64,000 nucleotides of DNA, from contig OZ244906.1 of NCBI GenBank assembly GCA_965221655.1, positions 2,046,001 to 2,110,000 of the forward strand. Reading direction: 5' to 3'. Source of the stretch: Bin107 sp965221655 (GTDB taxonomy: Bacteria > UBA8248). Below are positions 41,024 through 49,963 of this stretch, one piece after another (position 1 is the first letter of the stretch; every line of letters begins with the position of its first letter). The position numbers and the translations under genes were made by a program. The notes under the pieces are model-generated. The model had not been told where the DNA came from. It was given only the letters and a program-made list of their open reading frames with translations, and made no database searches.

Positions 41024-41999
41024 CCCCTTCGTTGGTCTGTGTGGATTTAAGAAGGTTGTCGTGCCAGTTTTCGTATTTCTCCCATTCCTCGTCGGGAACT
41101 TTCTCTTCCAGCCATTTCTTCCGCCGGGAGGCGGCGTCTTCGCCTTCTTCCATAAGTTCGTCGGGAATCTGCTGAATGCGGACGTGCCCCCGGGAAAGCG
41201 CGAAGTCGGCGCGCCGGGAGCCGCCCGTGAGATTTTTCAGGTATTCGGAGAAAATGGATACCGCAAAAGATATGTCCGGCTTAAAGGCAACTTGTTCGGG
41301 ATCGAGTGCCTCGTTGTCGTCACCCAGTTCTCTCGCCAGTTGTTTCAGAAAGTCGGTGAAGGCATTGTCCACGTGATATCCGAAATCCGAATCCCAAAGA
41401 TAACGAAACAATGAACTGCGACTGACTCTCTCTTCGGAACCCAACCCACTGAAGAACTCGAACATGCCGGAGTCGAAACCCTTAAATTTCGGCACTGCCA
41501 AAAAATCGTCTGGGGGCCCATCCCGGTTCGCAAAGAAATCCGTAAGTGTCGGCTGATGGGCTTCCAACGCCGCTTTCGTCTCTTTAGCGCGGCGTCGGCG
41601 GTCTGCGAGGCTCATCTCCGCCAAGAGCGTGAAGAGCAGCGGCGCGACGTTGACAAGCTGTCGCATACTGACGCCATAGTGCTTGTCCACCAGATCGTAG
41701 GCGATGAGCGTTTCGCCATCAAGGTGATGTTTTTTGAGGTTGTATACATTCGACGCGAATAGTCGTCGGAATTCTTCTTCCTCCTTTGCCTCCGCGTCGG
41801 GCGCCTTGCACAACGCTTCCGGCAAAACGCCCAAGGTCTTGGCAATCTGTTTCACCGTATGGGCGCGCGTCTTTCCCCCCTTGCCGACTTCGATGCGCGA
41901 AATCGTCCTTTTCGTGATACCCGATTTATCGGACAGCTTTTCCTGAGTGAATCCCTTGCTATCTCGCAGGGTTTTGAGCGTTTCGCGGTGTATTTGCAT
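41007..41999 (-). CDS. XRE-family helix-turn-helix protein
   Basis: A 330-residue protein with an N-terminal lambda-repressor-like helix-turn-helix (residues 5-60; FTQEKLSDKSGITKRTISRIE and HTVKQIAKTLGV). A long acidic helical C-terminal part follows, with LIAYDLVDKHYGVSMRQLVNVAPLLFTLLAEMSLADRRRRAKE and no recognised catalytic site. ATG 41999 is the start, with GGAG 7 nt upstream. It overlaps the DUF4258 gene and leads the three-gene module. It probably represses its own operon. Confidence 0.8.
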   Translation of the reverse strand: MQIHRETLKTLRDSKGFTQEKLSDKSGITKRTISRIEVGKGGKTRAHTVKQIAKTLGVLPEALCKAPDAEAKEEEEFRRLFASNVYNLKKHHLDGETLIAYDLVDKHYGVSMRQLVNVAPLLFTLLAEMSLADRRRRAKETKAALEAHQPTLTDFFANRDGPPDDFLAVPKFKGFDSGMFEFFSGLGSEERVSRSSLFRYLWDSDFGYHVDNAFTDFLKQLARELGDDNEALDPEQVAFKPDISFAVSIFSEYLKNLTGGSRRADFALSRGHVRIQQIPDELMEEGEDAASRRKKWLEEKVPDEEWEKYENWHDNLLKSTQTNEGGAEDA

Positions 42000-42045
42000 G
42001 GCTTTCTCCAAGTTCGTGATTACCTGCTTCTAATGTCCTAGGCAA

Positions 42046-42075
42046 AGTATAAGTCTTCAAATGAAAGAATTTCCA
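42046..42075 (-). promoter_or_regulatory. Candidate promoter of the XRE/DUF4258 module
   Basis: On the minus strand TGGAAA, 18 nt, TATACT, about 47 nt before the XRE gene start. The surrounding 42000-42140 is sharply AT-rich against the GC-rich background, as is usual for promoters of acquired regulatory modules. The rest of this gap up to 42322 holds no gene that I can support. Confidence 0.45.
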
Positions 42076-42322
42076 GAGATATATAAGAGTAAAATTAGGT
42101 TGTATGACTATTTATTTGGGTAATTTAATCAGGAAATCAGGAGGTTTATGTCCCCCAAAAATTCCCTCCCAAAAAACGTGCAACGCGTTCGGCCAAAGCC
42201 GAGACCCGAAGGGACAAAAGCGGAGTTACCCCCCTTCCCCTCTCTCTCGAAGGGCGGTATTATGACCATCAAATCTCGCTATGAATTTCGCTCGTTCGGT
42301 CAACCGCAGGGGAGAGACGCCC

Positions 42323-43066
42323 ATGAAGCTTGAGAACAAGGTCGCCATCGTGACGGGCGGCTCGCAGGGAATCGGCGAGGCGATTTGCCGCCGCTTCGCC
42401 GAGGAGGGGGCGCGCGTCGCCATCGTGAACCGCACGGCGGAAAAAGGAGAAGCCCTGGCCGGCGAAATCGGCGCGGCTGCGCGCGCGTTTCCGTGCGACG
42501 TGGCGAACAAGGCCGCCGTGGACGCCATGGTGGGGAGCGTGGTGGAGGCGTTCGGGACGGTGGACATCCTCGTCGGCAACGCAGGGATCATGATCAACAA
42601 GGAGATGGAGGCCTACTCCGAGCAGGAGTGGGACGACATTATCGACATCAACCTCAAGGGGAACTTTCTGCTCTCCCAAGCCGTGGTGCCCATCATGAAG
42701 AAAAAGGCTTACGGCAAGATAGTCTTCATCGCCTCGATAGCCGCCACCCACGCCTTTCCCAACGCACTGCCCTATTGCGCGAGCAAGGGCGGGGTCTACA
42801 TGATTACGCGCGCACTGGCGGCGGAGATATCCAAATGCGGCATCAACGTGAACTCCATCTCGCCGGGCAACACGGCCACGCCGCTCAACCAGCACCTACA
42901 GGACGACCCCGACTTCGTGAAGCTCATGGCGAGCTACACGCCCACGGGGCGTGCCTACATCTCAACCCAGGAGATGGCGGGCGCAGCGGTGTTCCTGGCC
43001 TCGGACGACGCCTCCGCCGTGCACGGCCACGACCTGATCGTGGATGACGGCTGGTGCGCGATATAG
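42323..43066 (+). CDS. Short-chain dehydrogenase/reductase
   Basis: A 247-residue classical SDR. The cofactor motif is VAIVTGGSQGIGEAI (TGxxxGIG, about 9-22), then CDVANKAAV, the structural NAGIM, and the catalytic Ser in IASIAATH with YCASKGG (Tyr and Lys, YxxxK pattern). ISPGNTATPL and a C-terminal GHDLIVDDGWCAI follow. Length and motifs match FabG-like NAD(P)H oxidoreductases. Asn at the NRT after the second strand and no acidic residue there favour NADPH. Start ATG 42323, with GGGGAGAG upstream. Confidence 0.94.
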   Translation: MKLENKVAIVTGGSQGIGEAICRRFAEEGARVAIVNRTAEKGEALAGEIGAAARAFPCDVANKAAVDAMVGSVVEAFGTVDILVGNAGIMINKEMEAYSEQEWDDIIDINLKGNFLLSQAVVPIMKKKAYGKIVFIASIAATHAFPNALPYCASKGGVYMITRALAAEISKCGINVNSISPGNTATPLNQHLQDDPDFVKLMASYTPTGRAYISTQEMAGAAVFLASDDASAVHGHDLIVDDGWCAI

Positions 43067-43094
43067 CCGCACGACAGGGGAGAGAGAAGGCGGC

Positions 43095-43979
43095 ATGGCG
43101 CTCGTCTGCTACGTGAACGGCGAATACGTGCCCGCCGAGCAAGCGCGCGTCTCCGCTTTTGACCACGGCTTTCTCTACGGCGACGGGCTGTTCGAGTCCA
43201 TGACGATCACGAACCGCCGCATCTTCCGCTTCGATGAGCACCTCGACCGCATGGAGCGCTCCGCCCGCGCCCTTAAGCTCGCCCTGCCCGAAACGCGCGA
43301 GGCGATTGCGGAGATAGTGAAAGAGTGCGCACGCAGATCGGGCGGGGAGGACGCTTATTTGCGCCTCGTGATATCCAGAGGAGAAGGCTACCCTCTGCTC
43401 GACCCCCGCGTCGCGCCCAGGGCCACGCTCGCCGTGCTGCTCCACCCCCCGGCGCCGCCGCCCGAGACGGGCTCGAGCTACCGCGCGCGGGGGGCGGGCC
43501 TGCGGCTCAAGACCGCAGGCGTGCGCAAGGTGCCCTCCGAGGCGTTCGAGGCGCGCGTGAAATCGCTCAATTATCTCAACAACGTGATGGCGCGCATCGA
43601 GGCCGTGGAGTCAGGCTTTGACGAGGCGATTTTGCTCGACGCGCGCGGCTTCGTGGCCGAAGCACCGGGCGAGAACGTGTTCGTCGTACACGGCGGTGTG
43701 CTCAAGACGCCCGGCACACAGCACGCCCTGGACGGCATCACCCGCCGGGTGGTGCTCGAAATCGCAGAAAAACTCGGCGTCCCCGCCTCCGAGGCCGACC
43801 TTACGCTGTATGACCTCTACACGGCGGAGGAGTGTTTTCTCACCTCCTCGTTCAGCCGGGTGCACGCGGTGGCCGAGGTGGACGGGCGCCCGATTCCCGC
43901 CCCCGGCCCCCTGACGAAGCGGCTGCGCACAGAAATTCTCGAAATGGAAAAAAGCCAGGGCGAGCCGATAGACCGTTAG
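43095..43979 (+). CDS. Class IV aminotransferase (branched-chain/D-amino acid/aminodeoxychorismate lyase type)
   Basis: A 294-residue PLP enzyme of fold type IV. VNGEYVPAEQARVSAFDHGFLYGDGLFESM is the standard N-terminus in pieces (about 6-35); RIFRFDEHLDRMERSA follows. The Schiff-base Lys is in RVKSLNYLNNVMARIEA, and AILLDARGFVAEAPGENVFVV holds the cofactor-binding Glu. It may serve as branched-chain or D-amino acid aminotransferase or as aminodeoxychorismate lyase; sequence alone does not decide. It starts 28 nt after the SDR stop, so the two probably share a transcript. Confidence 0.9.
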   Translation: MALVCYVNGEYVPAEQARVSAFDHGFLYGDGLFESMTITNRRIFRFDEHLDRMERSARALKLALPETREAIAEIVKECARRSGGEDAYLRLVISRGEGYPLLDPRVAPRATLAVLLHPPAPPPETGSSYRARGAGLRLKTAGVRKVPSEAFEARVKSLNYLNNVMARIEAVESGFDEAILLDARGFVAEAPGENVFVVHGGVLKTPGTQHALDGITRRVVLEIAEKLGVPASEADLTLYDLYTAEECFLTSSFSRVHAVAEVDGRPIPAPGPLTKRLRTEILEMEKSQGEPIDR

Positions 43980-44035
43980 CTCTGGCGCCTCGCCCCACGT
44001 TCCCGCACGCTCATCAAGACAAGGACAAGAGAAAA

Positions 44036-44371
44036 GTGGCCACGATAGAAGATTTCGACAAACTCGACATACGCCTCGGACGCATCGTCGACGCGGCGGA
44101 TTTCCCCGAGGCCAGAAAGCCCGCCTACAAGCTAAAGATAGACTTCGGCCCGGAGGTGGGCGTCAAGAAGTCCTCCGCCCAAATCGTCGCGCTGTATACG
44201 AAAGAAGAGCTCGAGGGCAGGCTCGTGCTGGGCGTGGTGAACTTTCCGCCGCGCCAAATCGGCCCCTTTCTCTCCGAAGTCCTCACCCTCGGCGTTCCCG
44301 ACGCGAACGGCGAGGTGGTGCTCATCGGCCCCGACGAGAAAAACGCCGTCCTGGGCGGCAGGCTGTTCTAG
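44036..44371 (+). CDS. CsaA-like tRNA-binding domain protein
   Basis: A 111-residue protein that is a lone tRNA-binding OB-fold domain. LDIRLGRIVDAADFPEARKPAYKLKIDFG, KKSSAQIVALYTKEELEGRLVLGVVNFPPRQIGPFLSEVLTLG (in pieces) and VVLIGPDEK match bacterial CsaA and YgjH-type domains, described as export chaperones or RNA-binding modules. GTG 44036 is chosen as the start because homology begins there and AAGGA lies upstream. Its stop overlaps the convergent selenoprotein-B-like gene stop. Confidence 0.9.
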   Translation: MATIEDFDKLDIRLGRIVDAADFPEARKPAYKLKIDFGPEVGVKKSSAQIVALYTKEELEGRLVLGVVNFPPRQIGPFLSEVLTLGVPDANGEVVLIGPDEKNAVLGGRLF

Positions 44372-45261
44372 GCGAGGTCGGGCCGTTCCTCGTCGCGGTA
44401 GTGGGCGAGACCCTTGGGCGCCGTACCGTTGTTGCGCAGCACGTGCATGGGTGCGGGCACGAGCGGCTTCCACTGTGTCTGCTCGGGAGGTTCGGGCCAC
44501 TCATGGGGCAGGTGGCGGTAGGCGTTCGGACCCTTCGCCTCTTCGAGGTGCGCGCAGACGTCGTCGCACACCGCGCGCTGGCCCGCCCTATCGCCCACGT
44601 CGCCCAACATGCGGCCGAAGGGATACTGGATAAAGACCGCCCGCGGCACGCAGACCTTCTCTGAGACTTCCGGCTGGTTGCATATCGAGACGGTGGCGAT
44701 TCCGAGTTCTTCGAGTTTTCTCTGTAGCAGGCTCACGGACCGCATGCACAGCGGTCAGACGGGTATGAGAAACGCCGCGTCCACGCCCTCGGACTTCATT
44801 TTCTCGGCCATCAAGGGTGCGGTCTTCTTGACGAGGGGGTGAAAGTTGGGCGTGTAGCCCATGGTGGAGTACAGCGTGTCGGCCAGTGCGCCGATTTTGC
44901 CCTCGCGCTCGTAGTCGAGAAAAACGTCGACGGGAAAGGCCACGTTCCTGTCTTTTTTCAGATACTCCGTGTTGATGTGCAGGTGGGAGTATTCGCAGTC
45001 GTCCTGGGCAGCGGTGCGGGGAATCTCGCGGTGGGTGGGGTCTCCCCAGTGGGGTTCGCGCCACTCGCGCTCGTAGTCGAAGGAGACGTCGCCCTTCATG
45101 AAGATGCCCGCCGTCGAGACGAGCGTTACCTTACATTCAGAAAGCGGCCCCGGCAGCGGCGTCCACGGCGTCTTCGCCGGGTCGGCCGGGCGCATCGCCT
45201 CGATGCGCGTTTTGCTTCCGGGGTAGTAAGCGTATCCATCGACTTTCGTTATCGGCGCCAT
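44368..45261 (-). CDS. Glycine/sarcosine/betaine reductase B-like selenoprotein, in-frame UGA at 44755-44757
   Basis: Reading from ATG 45261 (GGAGAG upstream), an in-frame UGA occurs at codon 169. Read as selenocysteine the frame continues to TAG 44368, 297 residues. Around it: DAAFLIPVUPLCMRSVSLL, so U169 and C172 form a UxxC pair, as in the selenoprotein B component family of glycine/betaine/D-proline reductases. The stretch before it, VSTAGIFMKGDVSF and SHLHINTEYLKKD, also fits that family. The part after it (ELGIATVSICNQPE) continues in register. The protein is shorter than clostridial GrdB and no GrdA/GrdC genes are near, so it may be a stand-alone redox enzyme. Confidence 0.83.
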
Positions 45262-45290
45262 AGCCGGCTCTCTCCTCGGCCCCGCGGGGC

Positions 45291-46121
45291 TCAATAGTTC
45301 GTATACAATACGTTCAGCAGCATGTTCGCCGCCTCCAGATCCCCCTCTATTTCCAGACGCCCCGTGGCCAGCATGGCGTCGCGCTTCGCCCGCCCGAACA
45401 AGAGCAGCAGGTGCGCTTCCGCGTCGGCGAGAACGGCCGCGTCGTGCGTCCCCGAAACGTCCGCGGACTCCTCGGCGCCCTCACCGCTCACCGATATCGT
45501 CCAGGCGCGCTCGGGGGCTTCAGAGCGAAACAGGAAGCGGCCGCGGAAGGGCGGCTTCTCGCGCACGCCGAACAGGCGACTCTGGGCGGCGGGGACGAAG
45601 GTGAGCGTTCCCTCCACGCCCTCGGGCGAGACGCGCGCGGCCTTGTCTTCTCCGCAGCGCACGTCCCAGTCGTGTACCACCAGCTCGATGAGGCGCAGCC
45701 CTATCCAGGCGTCCAAGCGCGTCAGACCCCGTGGATGATAGCCCAGCTTGCCGAGGTCGTCGGGGCCAATGGCCTCGAGAGCCGCGTTCACCTCGGCGGC
45801 GGAGGCGTCGAACGCATCCATCATCTCCGCGCGCGGCAGGGTCATGAGCTCCTTGCCCTTCGCGTTGCGGATGGAGAAAAACTCCTTCGCGTCGCTCCCG
45901 TAGGGCGGCTCGGGAGGCAGGGCTTCGAGTGCGCGGCGAATCGAGTTCGCGTAGAAGTCGCCCCCCGTCGCCAGGTGGGAGACGGCGTGCTGCGCCTGCC
46001 ACCCGGGGCAGAAGGTCTCCACCTCCCAGCGCTCCTCGGAAAAACCACGCCAGTAGGCCGAGAGACGTTCGGTTTCAGACTTCACCAAAGCCACACGGGA
46101 GAGACTTTCTTCGGAATTCAC
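45291..46121 (-). CDS. Maleylpyruvate isomerase-like (DinB/MDMPI) protein with SCP2-like domain
   Basis: A 276-residue two-domain protein. The N-terminal DinB-fold part has ERWEVETFCPGWQAQHAVSHLATG and IELVVHDWDVRCGED, carrying the metal-binding His residues of the mycothiol-dependent maleylpyruvate isomerase family. The C-terminal part (LLLLFGRAKRDAMLATGRLEIEGD, then LLNVL) is the small SCP2-like domain often fused to it. The GTG start 46121 has AAGGAGG 5 nt before. It ends 29 nt before the selenoprotein-B-like gene start, so the two form an operon; a thiol-linked reaction shared by both is an inference. Confidence 0.85.
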   Translation of the reverse strand: MNSEESLSRVALVKSETERLSAYWRGFSEERWEVETFCPGWQAQHAVSHLATGGDFYANSIRRALEALPPEPPYGSDAKEFFSIRNAKGKELMTLPRAEMMDAFDASAAEVNAALEAIGPDDLGKLGYHPRGLTRLDAWIGLRLIELVVHDWDVRCGEDKAARVSPEGVEGTLTFVPAAQSRLFGVREKPPFRGRFLFRSEAPERAWTISVSGEGAEESADVSGTHDAAVLADAEAHLLLLFGRAKRDAMLATGRLEIEGDLEAANMLLNVLYTNY

Positions 46122-46354
46122 GTAGGCCTCCTTGTGTTCCGCGCCACCGGGGCTTGCGGGTTGCGACGAGGCTCCCCCCGTGCACGGGCGCGGCGGGGTG
46201 CAAGAAAACGAAGTATTGCGAAACGCACGCCCGCTTGCAAGGGGCGCAAACTGGCGGGGGCGGGGCGAATTCTGCTAGATTTGCGCCCTGTGTGTTCGCG
46301 CGCGGGGCGTGGCGTCTTGCGCGTGTGGCTGGTTTGAGCGAGCGGAGCATCGTT

Positions 46355-47674
46355 ATGCGCCCATTGATGGTGGTCGCCGACGGCGAAGGCAACCTCTTCG
46401 AGCATCCCGACTTCGAGATGGTGGGCGGGCTGGGCGCGGAACCCGTGGCGCCCGCGCTTGATGAGATTTCGCCCTTGCCCGCGGGGAGCAGGCTGTTCAC
46501 GATGCCGGACTGCACGCCCGTGGGCGGGGAGGGGGACGCCCTCGTGAGCGTGCCCGAGGCGGACTGGGGCGCAGGCGCAGTTGCCTTGCAGGCCGCGTGC
46601 ACCTTTCCCGCACCGGGGTGGATGCGCACCCTGCTGCCCTTCGCCGAACGAGCCTCCGACGCCGCAGCACTTCCCCTGTGGGCCTACACCGCACTCGGCT
46701 TTGACCCTGACAGCGGCGAATTCGTGTGCGCCGCCGTGCGCGTGGACGACTGCCCGCGCTGGGAGCCTGAGGAATACGACGACACCGGACTTCCCGCACG
46801 CATCGCCCGGATGCGCGAGGCGCACCCCCGCAACCGGCTGGTTCCCCACCTCGCGCGCTGCGCGAGCGAATTCCACTGCTTCGCGGCCAAGAACTTCTTC
46901 GCCCGCCGCTGGGAGATGGGCCTGCCCATCGCTCCGCTTTGCAACGCGGACTGCCGGGGGTGCATCTCGCTCCAGAGCGACGATCTCTTTCCGGCGAGCC
47001 ACCAGCGCATCGAGGAGGTGCCGACGCCCGAGGAGTTGTGCGAGATCGCCGCTGCCCACCTCGCGGACGCGGAGATGCCCCTCGCCAGCTTCGGCCAGGG
47101 CTGCGAGGGCGAGCCGCTGCTCCACGCGGGCGTCATCGAGCGGGCCTGCCGCCTCATCCGCGAGCGCACCGCGCGCGGAACCCTGCACCTGAACACGAAC
47201 GGAAGCCGCCCCGAATGGGTCGCCAGGCTCGCCGCGGCGGGTCTGGAGAGCATCCGCGTGAGCACGAACAGCGTCCTGCCCCACTGGCACCACGCCTACT
47301 ACCGCCCCGAGACCTATGACTTCACCCAGGTGGAGGAGTGTGTGCGCGCCTCGGTAGAGGCCGGCCTCTACACGCAGATGAACTATCTGGTCTTCCCCGG
47401 CGTCACGGATTCTGAGGCCGAGGTAGAGGCGATGCTCGGCTTCGCGCGGCGCACGGGGCTGCACGTCATCCAGATGAAGAACCTGTGCATCGACCCCGCG
47501 CTCTACCTCGACACCCTGCCCGACGTCGCGGGCGCGGGGGAGGCGATGGGCATGACGCAAATGCTGGAGGTCTACCGCGCGGAGCTGCCCGGGGTGGCGA
47601 TACGCTACTTCAACCGCCCGCGCGAGGAATGGCATCTCGACCCCCAGGCGGCGGAGGCGCGCGCGGCGCGATGA
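46355..47674 (+). CDS. Radical SAM protein
   Basis: A 439-residue radical SAM enzyme. The [4Fe-4S] motif is LCNADCRGCIS (C-x3-C-x2-C) near residue 193, followed by SFGQGCEGEPLL, LHLNTNGS and IRVSTNSVLP, the beta strands of the partial barrel. About 180 residues precede the cluster site, an unusual N-terminal extension containing VADGEGNLFEHPDFEMVGG. The start is ATG 46355, with GGAG 7 nt upstream. It overlaps rimO by an ATGA, so both are co-translated. The substrate is unknown; related proteins act in cofactor or tRNA modification. Confidence 0.87.
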   Translation: MRPLMVVADGEGNLFEHPDFEMVGGLGAEPVAPALDEISPLPAGSRLFTMPDCTPVGGEGDALVSVPEADWGAGAVALQAACTFPAPGWMRTLLPFAERASDAAALPLWAYTALGFDPDSGEFVCAAVRVDDCPRWEPEEYDDTGLPARIARMREAHPRNRLVPHLARCASEFHCFAAKNFFARRWEMGLPIAPLCNADCRGCISLQSDDLFPASHQRIEEVPTPEELCEIAAAHLADAEMPLASFGQGCEGEPLLHAGVIERACRLIRERTARGTLHLNTNGSRPEWVARLAAAGLESIRVSTNSVLPHWHHAYYRPETYDFTQVEECVRASVEAGLYTQMNYLVFPGVTDSEAEVEAMLGFARRTGLHVIQMKNLCIDPALYLDTLPDVAGAGEAMGMTQMLEVYRAELPGVAIRYFNRPREEWHLDPQAAEARAAR

Positions 47675-49080
47675 GCGGAGAACTCCTGGGCATACGCCCC
47701 ATATCCGAACTGCCGCTGGTGCGGCGCGGCGCACCCGCAGCACCGGGGCCGGACGCGCCCGGAGCCGCGCTCGTCTCGCTGGGCTGCGCCAAGAACACGG
47801 TGGATTCGGAAATCATGCTCGCCGCTTTGGCTGAGGCGGGCTATCGCCTCGTGGGCGAGGCGCGTGGTGCGGAGGTCGCCATCGTCAACACGTGCGGCTT
47901 TATCGAGGACGCGAAGCGCGAGTCGATAGACGTGATTCTCGAACTCGCGCGCTTAAAAGAAGCAGGCGACCTCTCCACCCTGGTGGTGGCGGGCTGTCTG
48001 GCGGAGCGCTACCGGGGAGAGCTCGCCCAGGGGCTGCCCGAGGTGGACCTGTTTCTCGGAACCCGCGAGTATGACGAACTCCCCGCCCTGCTCGCCGGTG
48101 CGCGCGGCGGGGCGCGCGAGGCGTTCTCCGATACCCTGATGGACTACGGCAGAAGACTCCCGCGCATTCTCTCCGCACCCGGGCCGAGCGCTTACCTCAA
48201 GGTGGCCGAGGGCTGCTCGCGCCCGTGCACGTTCTGCGTCATTCCGCGGTTTCGCGGCAGGTTCCGCTCGCGCCCGCTCGATGTGGTTATAGAAGAAGCG
48301 CAAGCACTCGCGGCGGCGGGCGTGCGGGAGGTGAACCTCCTCGCCCAGGAGATCACGAGCTACGGGCGGGACCTCGGCGGCGACCACACCCTGGCCGGGC
48401 TTTTGCGCACACTGAACGAGGCGACGGAACTCGCCTGGATTCGCGTGCTCTACAACTATCCGCGCGGGGTGACGGACGAACTCCTCGACGCCTACCGCGA
48501 ACTGCCCCGCGTGTGCAAGTACGTGGACATGCCGCTCCAACACGTCGCCACGCCCGTTCTCACCGCCATGCGGCGGGGCATCGACGAGGCGGGCACGCGC
48601 GAACTCATCAGCCGCATCAAGCGCAAAATCCCCGGCTGCGCGCTCAGAACCACCATGCTCGTCGGCTTTCCGGGGGAGAGCGACGCGGACTTCGAGCGCC
48701 TGCTCGACTTCGTGGAGGAGACGCGCTTCGCCCGGCTGGGCGGCTTCGTGTTCTCGCCCGAGGAGAACTCCATCGCCGCGCGCCTGCCCGATCAGGTGCC
48801 GCTCGAGCTTGCGCGCGAGCGCATGGCGCGGCTGCTCGCACTGCAGGAGCGCATCATGGACGAGGAGAACCGCGCACTCATCGGCACGCGCGCGGAGGTG
48901 CTCGTGGAGGGACTCACCCCAGAGGGTCTCCTGCGCGGGCGCACGCGCCTCCAAGCCCCCGAGGTGGACGGCGAGGTGTTTCTCGACGAAACCGAGGCCG
49001 CGCCGGGAGAAATCATCCCCTGCGAGATTGTGGGCACCGACGGCGTGGACCTGGTGGCGCGGGGCGTCGCCGGGGACTAA
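47671..49080 (+). CDS. rimO: Ribosomal protein S12 methylthiotransferase
   Basis: A 469-residue methylthiotransferase. The N-terminal UPF0004 domain carries three cluster cysteines (SLGCAKNTVDSE, NTCGFI, VAGCLAERY). The radical SAM motif is EGCSRPCTFCVIP (C-x3-C-x2-C), followed by PRFRGRFRSRP, and a C-terminal TRAM domain ends the protein. The SLGCAKN and CTFCVIPRFRG forms favour RimO, which modifies Asp of ribosomal protein S12, over MiaB. An extra N-terminal segment of about 35 residues is present. It overlaps the upstream radical SAM gene and is 19 nt from the methyltransferase gene. Confidence 0.94.
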   Translation: MSGELLGIRPISELPLVRRGAPAAPGPDAPGAALVSLGCAKNTVDSEIMLAALAEAGYRLVGEARGAEVAIVNTCGFIEDAKRESIDVILELARLKEAGDLSTLVVAGCLAERYRGELAQGLPEVDLFLGTREYDELPALLAGARGGAREAFSDTLMDYGRRLPRILSAPGPSAYLKVAEGCSRPCTFCVIPRFRGRFRSRPLDVVIEEAQALAAAGVREVNLLAQEITSYGRDLGGDHTLAGLLRTLNEATELAWIRVLYNYPRGVTDELLDAYRELPRVCKYVDMPLQHVATPVLTAMRRGIDEAGTRELISRIKRKIPGCALRTTMLVGFPGESDADFERLLDFVEETRFARLGGFVFSPEENSIAARLPDQVPLELARERMARLLALQERIMDEENRALIGTRAEVLVEGLTPEGLLRGRTRLQAPEVDGEVFLDETEAAPGEIIPCEIVGTDGVDLVARGVAGD

Positions 49081-49099
49081 AGACGCAAGGAAAAGCGAG

Positions 49100-49930
49100 A
49101 TGAGCGCATCGACCCCTTATGACCCCGAAGCCTTTCGCGCGTTCGAGCGCACGGGCTGGAACGGCGTGGCGGACGCCTACACCGATTTGTTCGGCGCCGT
49201 CACCGCCCAGGCGGTTCCGCCCCTGCTCGACGCGGCGGGTGCGCGCTTCGGCACGCGCCTGCTCGACCTCGCCTGCGGAACGGGCGTCGTTGCCGCGGGC
49301 GCGCTCATGCGCGGGTGCACGGTGGTGGGGGCGGACTTCGCCGAGGAGATGGTCGCGCAAGCCGCCCGCCGCTGGCCGGGTGCGGAATTCAGGTGCTGCG
49401 ACGCCGAGGAGATGCCCTTCGCCGATGCGCACTTTGACGCCGTGGTGAGCAACTTCGGCTTCATCCACTTTCCCCATCCGGAGGTCGCCCTCGCACAGGC
49501 CGCGCGGGTGCTCGCGCCGGGGGGTGCGCTCGCCTTCACCGTCTGGAAGCCCGACGCCGGCCACCGCAGGCTCACCGAAGCCGCCATGCACGCCCACGGA
49601 GACACCGACGTGCATCTGGTGGCCGGCCCGCCCGCCCCGTTTCACGACGACGCGAAAGCGTGCGCGCGCGCGATGCGCGAGGCCGGGTTCGCCAAGCCCG
49701 AAATCACCGACCTCACCCTCTACGCGGAATCGCAAGAGCCGGAGCACTTCGCCGAGGTGATCGAAAAATCCACCGTGCGCACGGCGGCGCGCCTACACTT
49801 CCAGACGCCCGAGGCAAGGGAGAGAATCAAGGCGGCGATGACCGAAGCGGTGCGCGCGTTCAAGAGCGGGGGCGTGGTGCGCGTGCCGATGGAAGCGCGC
49901 CTCATCCACGCGCGCAAGCGAGAGGGTTAG
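49100..49930 (+). CDS. Class I SAM-dependent methyltransferase
   Basis: A 276-residue methyltransferase of the UbiE/Methyltransf_11 type. SAM-binding motif I is LLDLACGTGVVAAGA (about 54-68), the acidic residue after strand 2 lies in VGADFAEEM, and motif II/III are CDAEEMPFADAHFDAVVSNFG and RVLAPGGALAFTVW. FAFERTGW-like FRAFERTGWNGVADAY at the N-terminus is a helical cap. The methyl acceptor is unknown. It is the third gene of the radical SAM-rimO run. Confidence 0.93.
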   Translation: MSASTPYDPEAFRAFERTGWNGVADAYTDLFGAVTAQAVPPLLDAAGARFGTRLLDLACGTGVVAAGALMRGCTVVGADFAEEMVAQAARRWPGAEFRCCDAEEMPFADAHFDAVVSNFGFIHFPHPEVALAQAARVLAPGGALAFTVWKPDAGHRRLTEAAMHAHGDTDVHLVAGPPAPFHDDAKACARAMREAGFAKPEITDLTLYAESQEPEHFAEVIEKSTVRTAARLHFQTPEARERIKAAMTEAVRAFKSGGVVRVPMEARLIHARKREG

Positions 49931-49963
49931 GGAAATACCCGCGCGGGCGGCGCCCCGCCCGGT

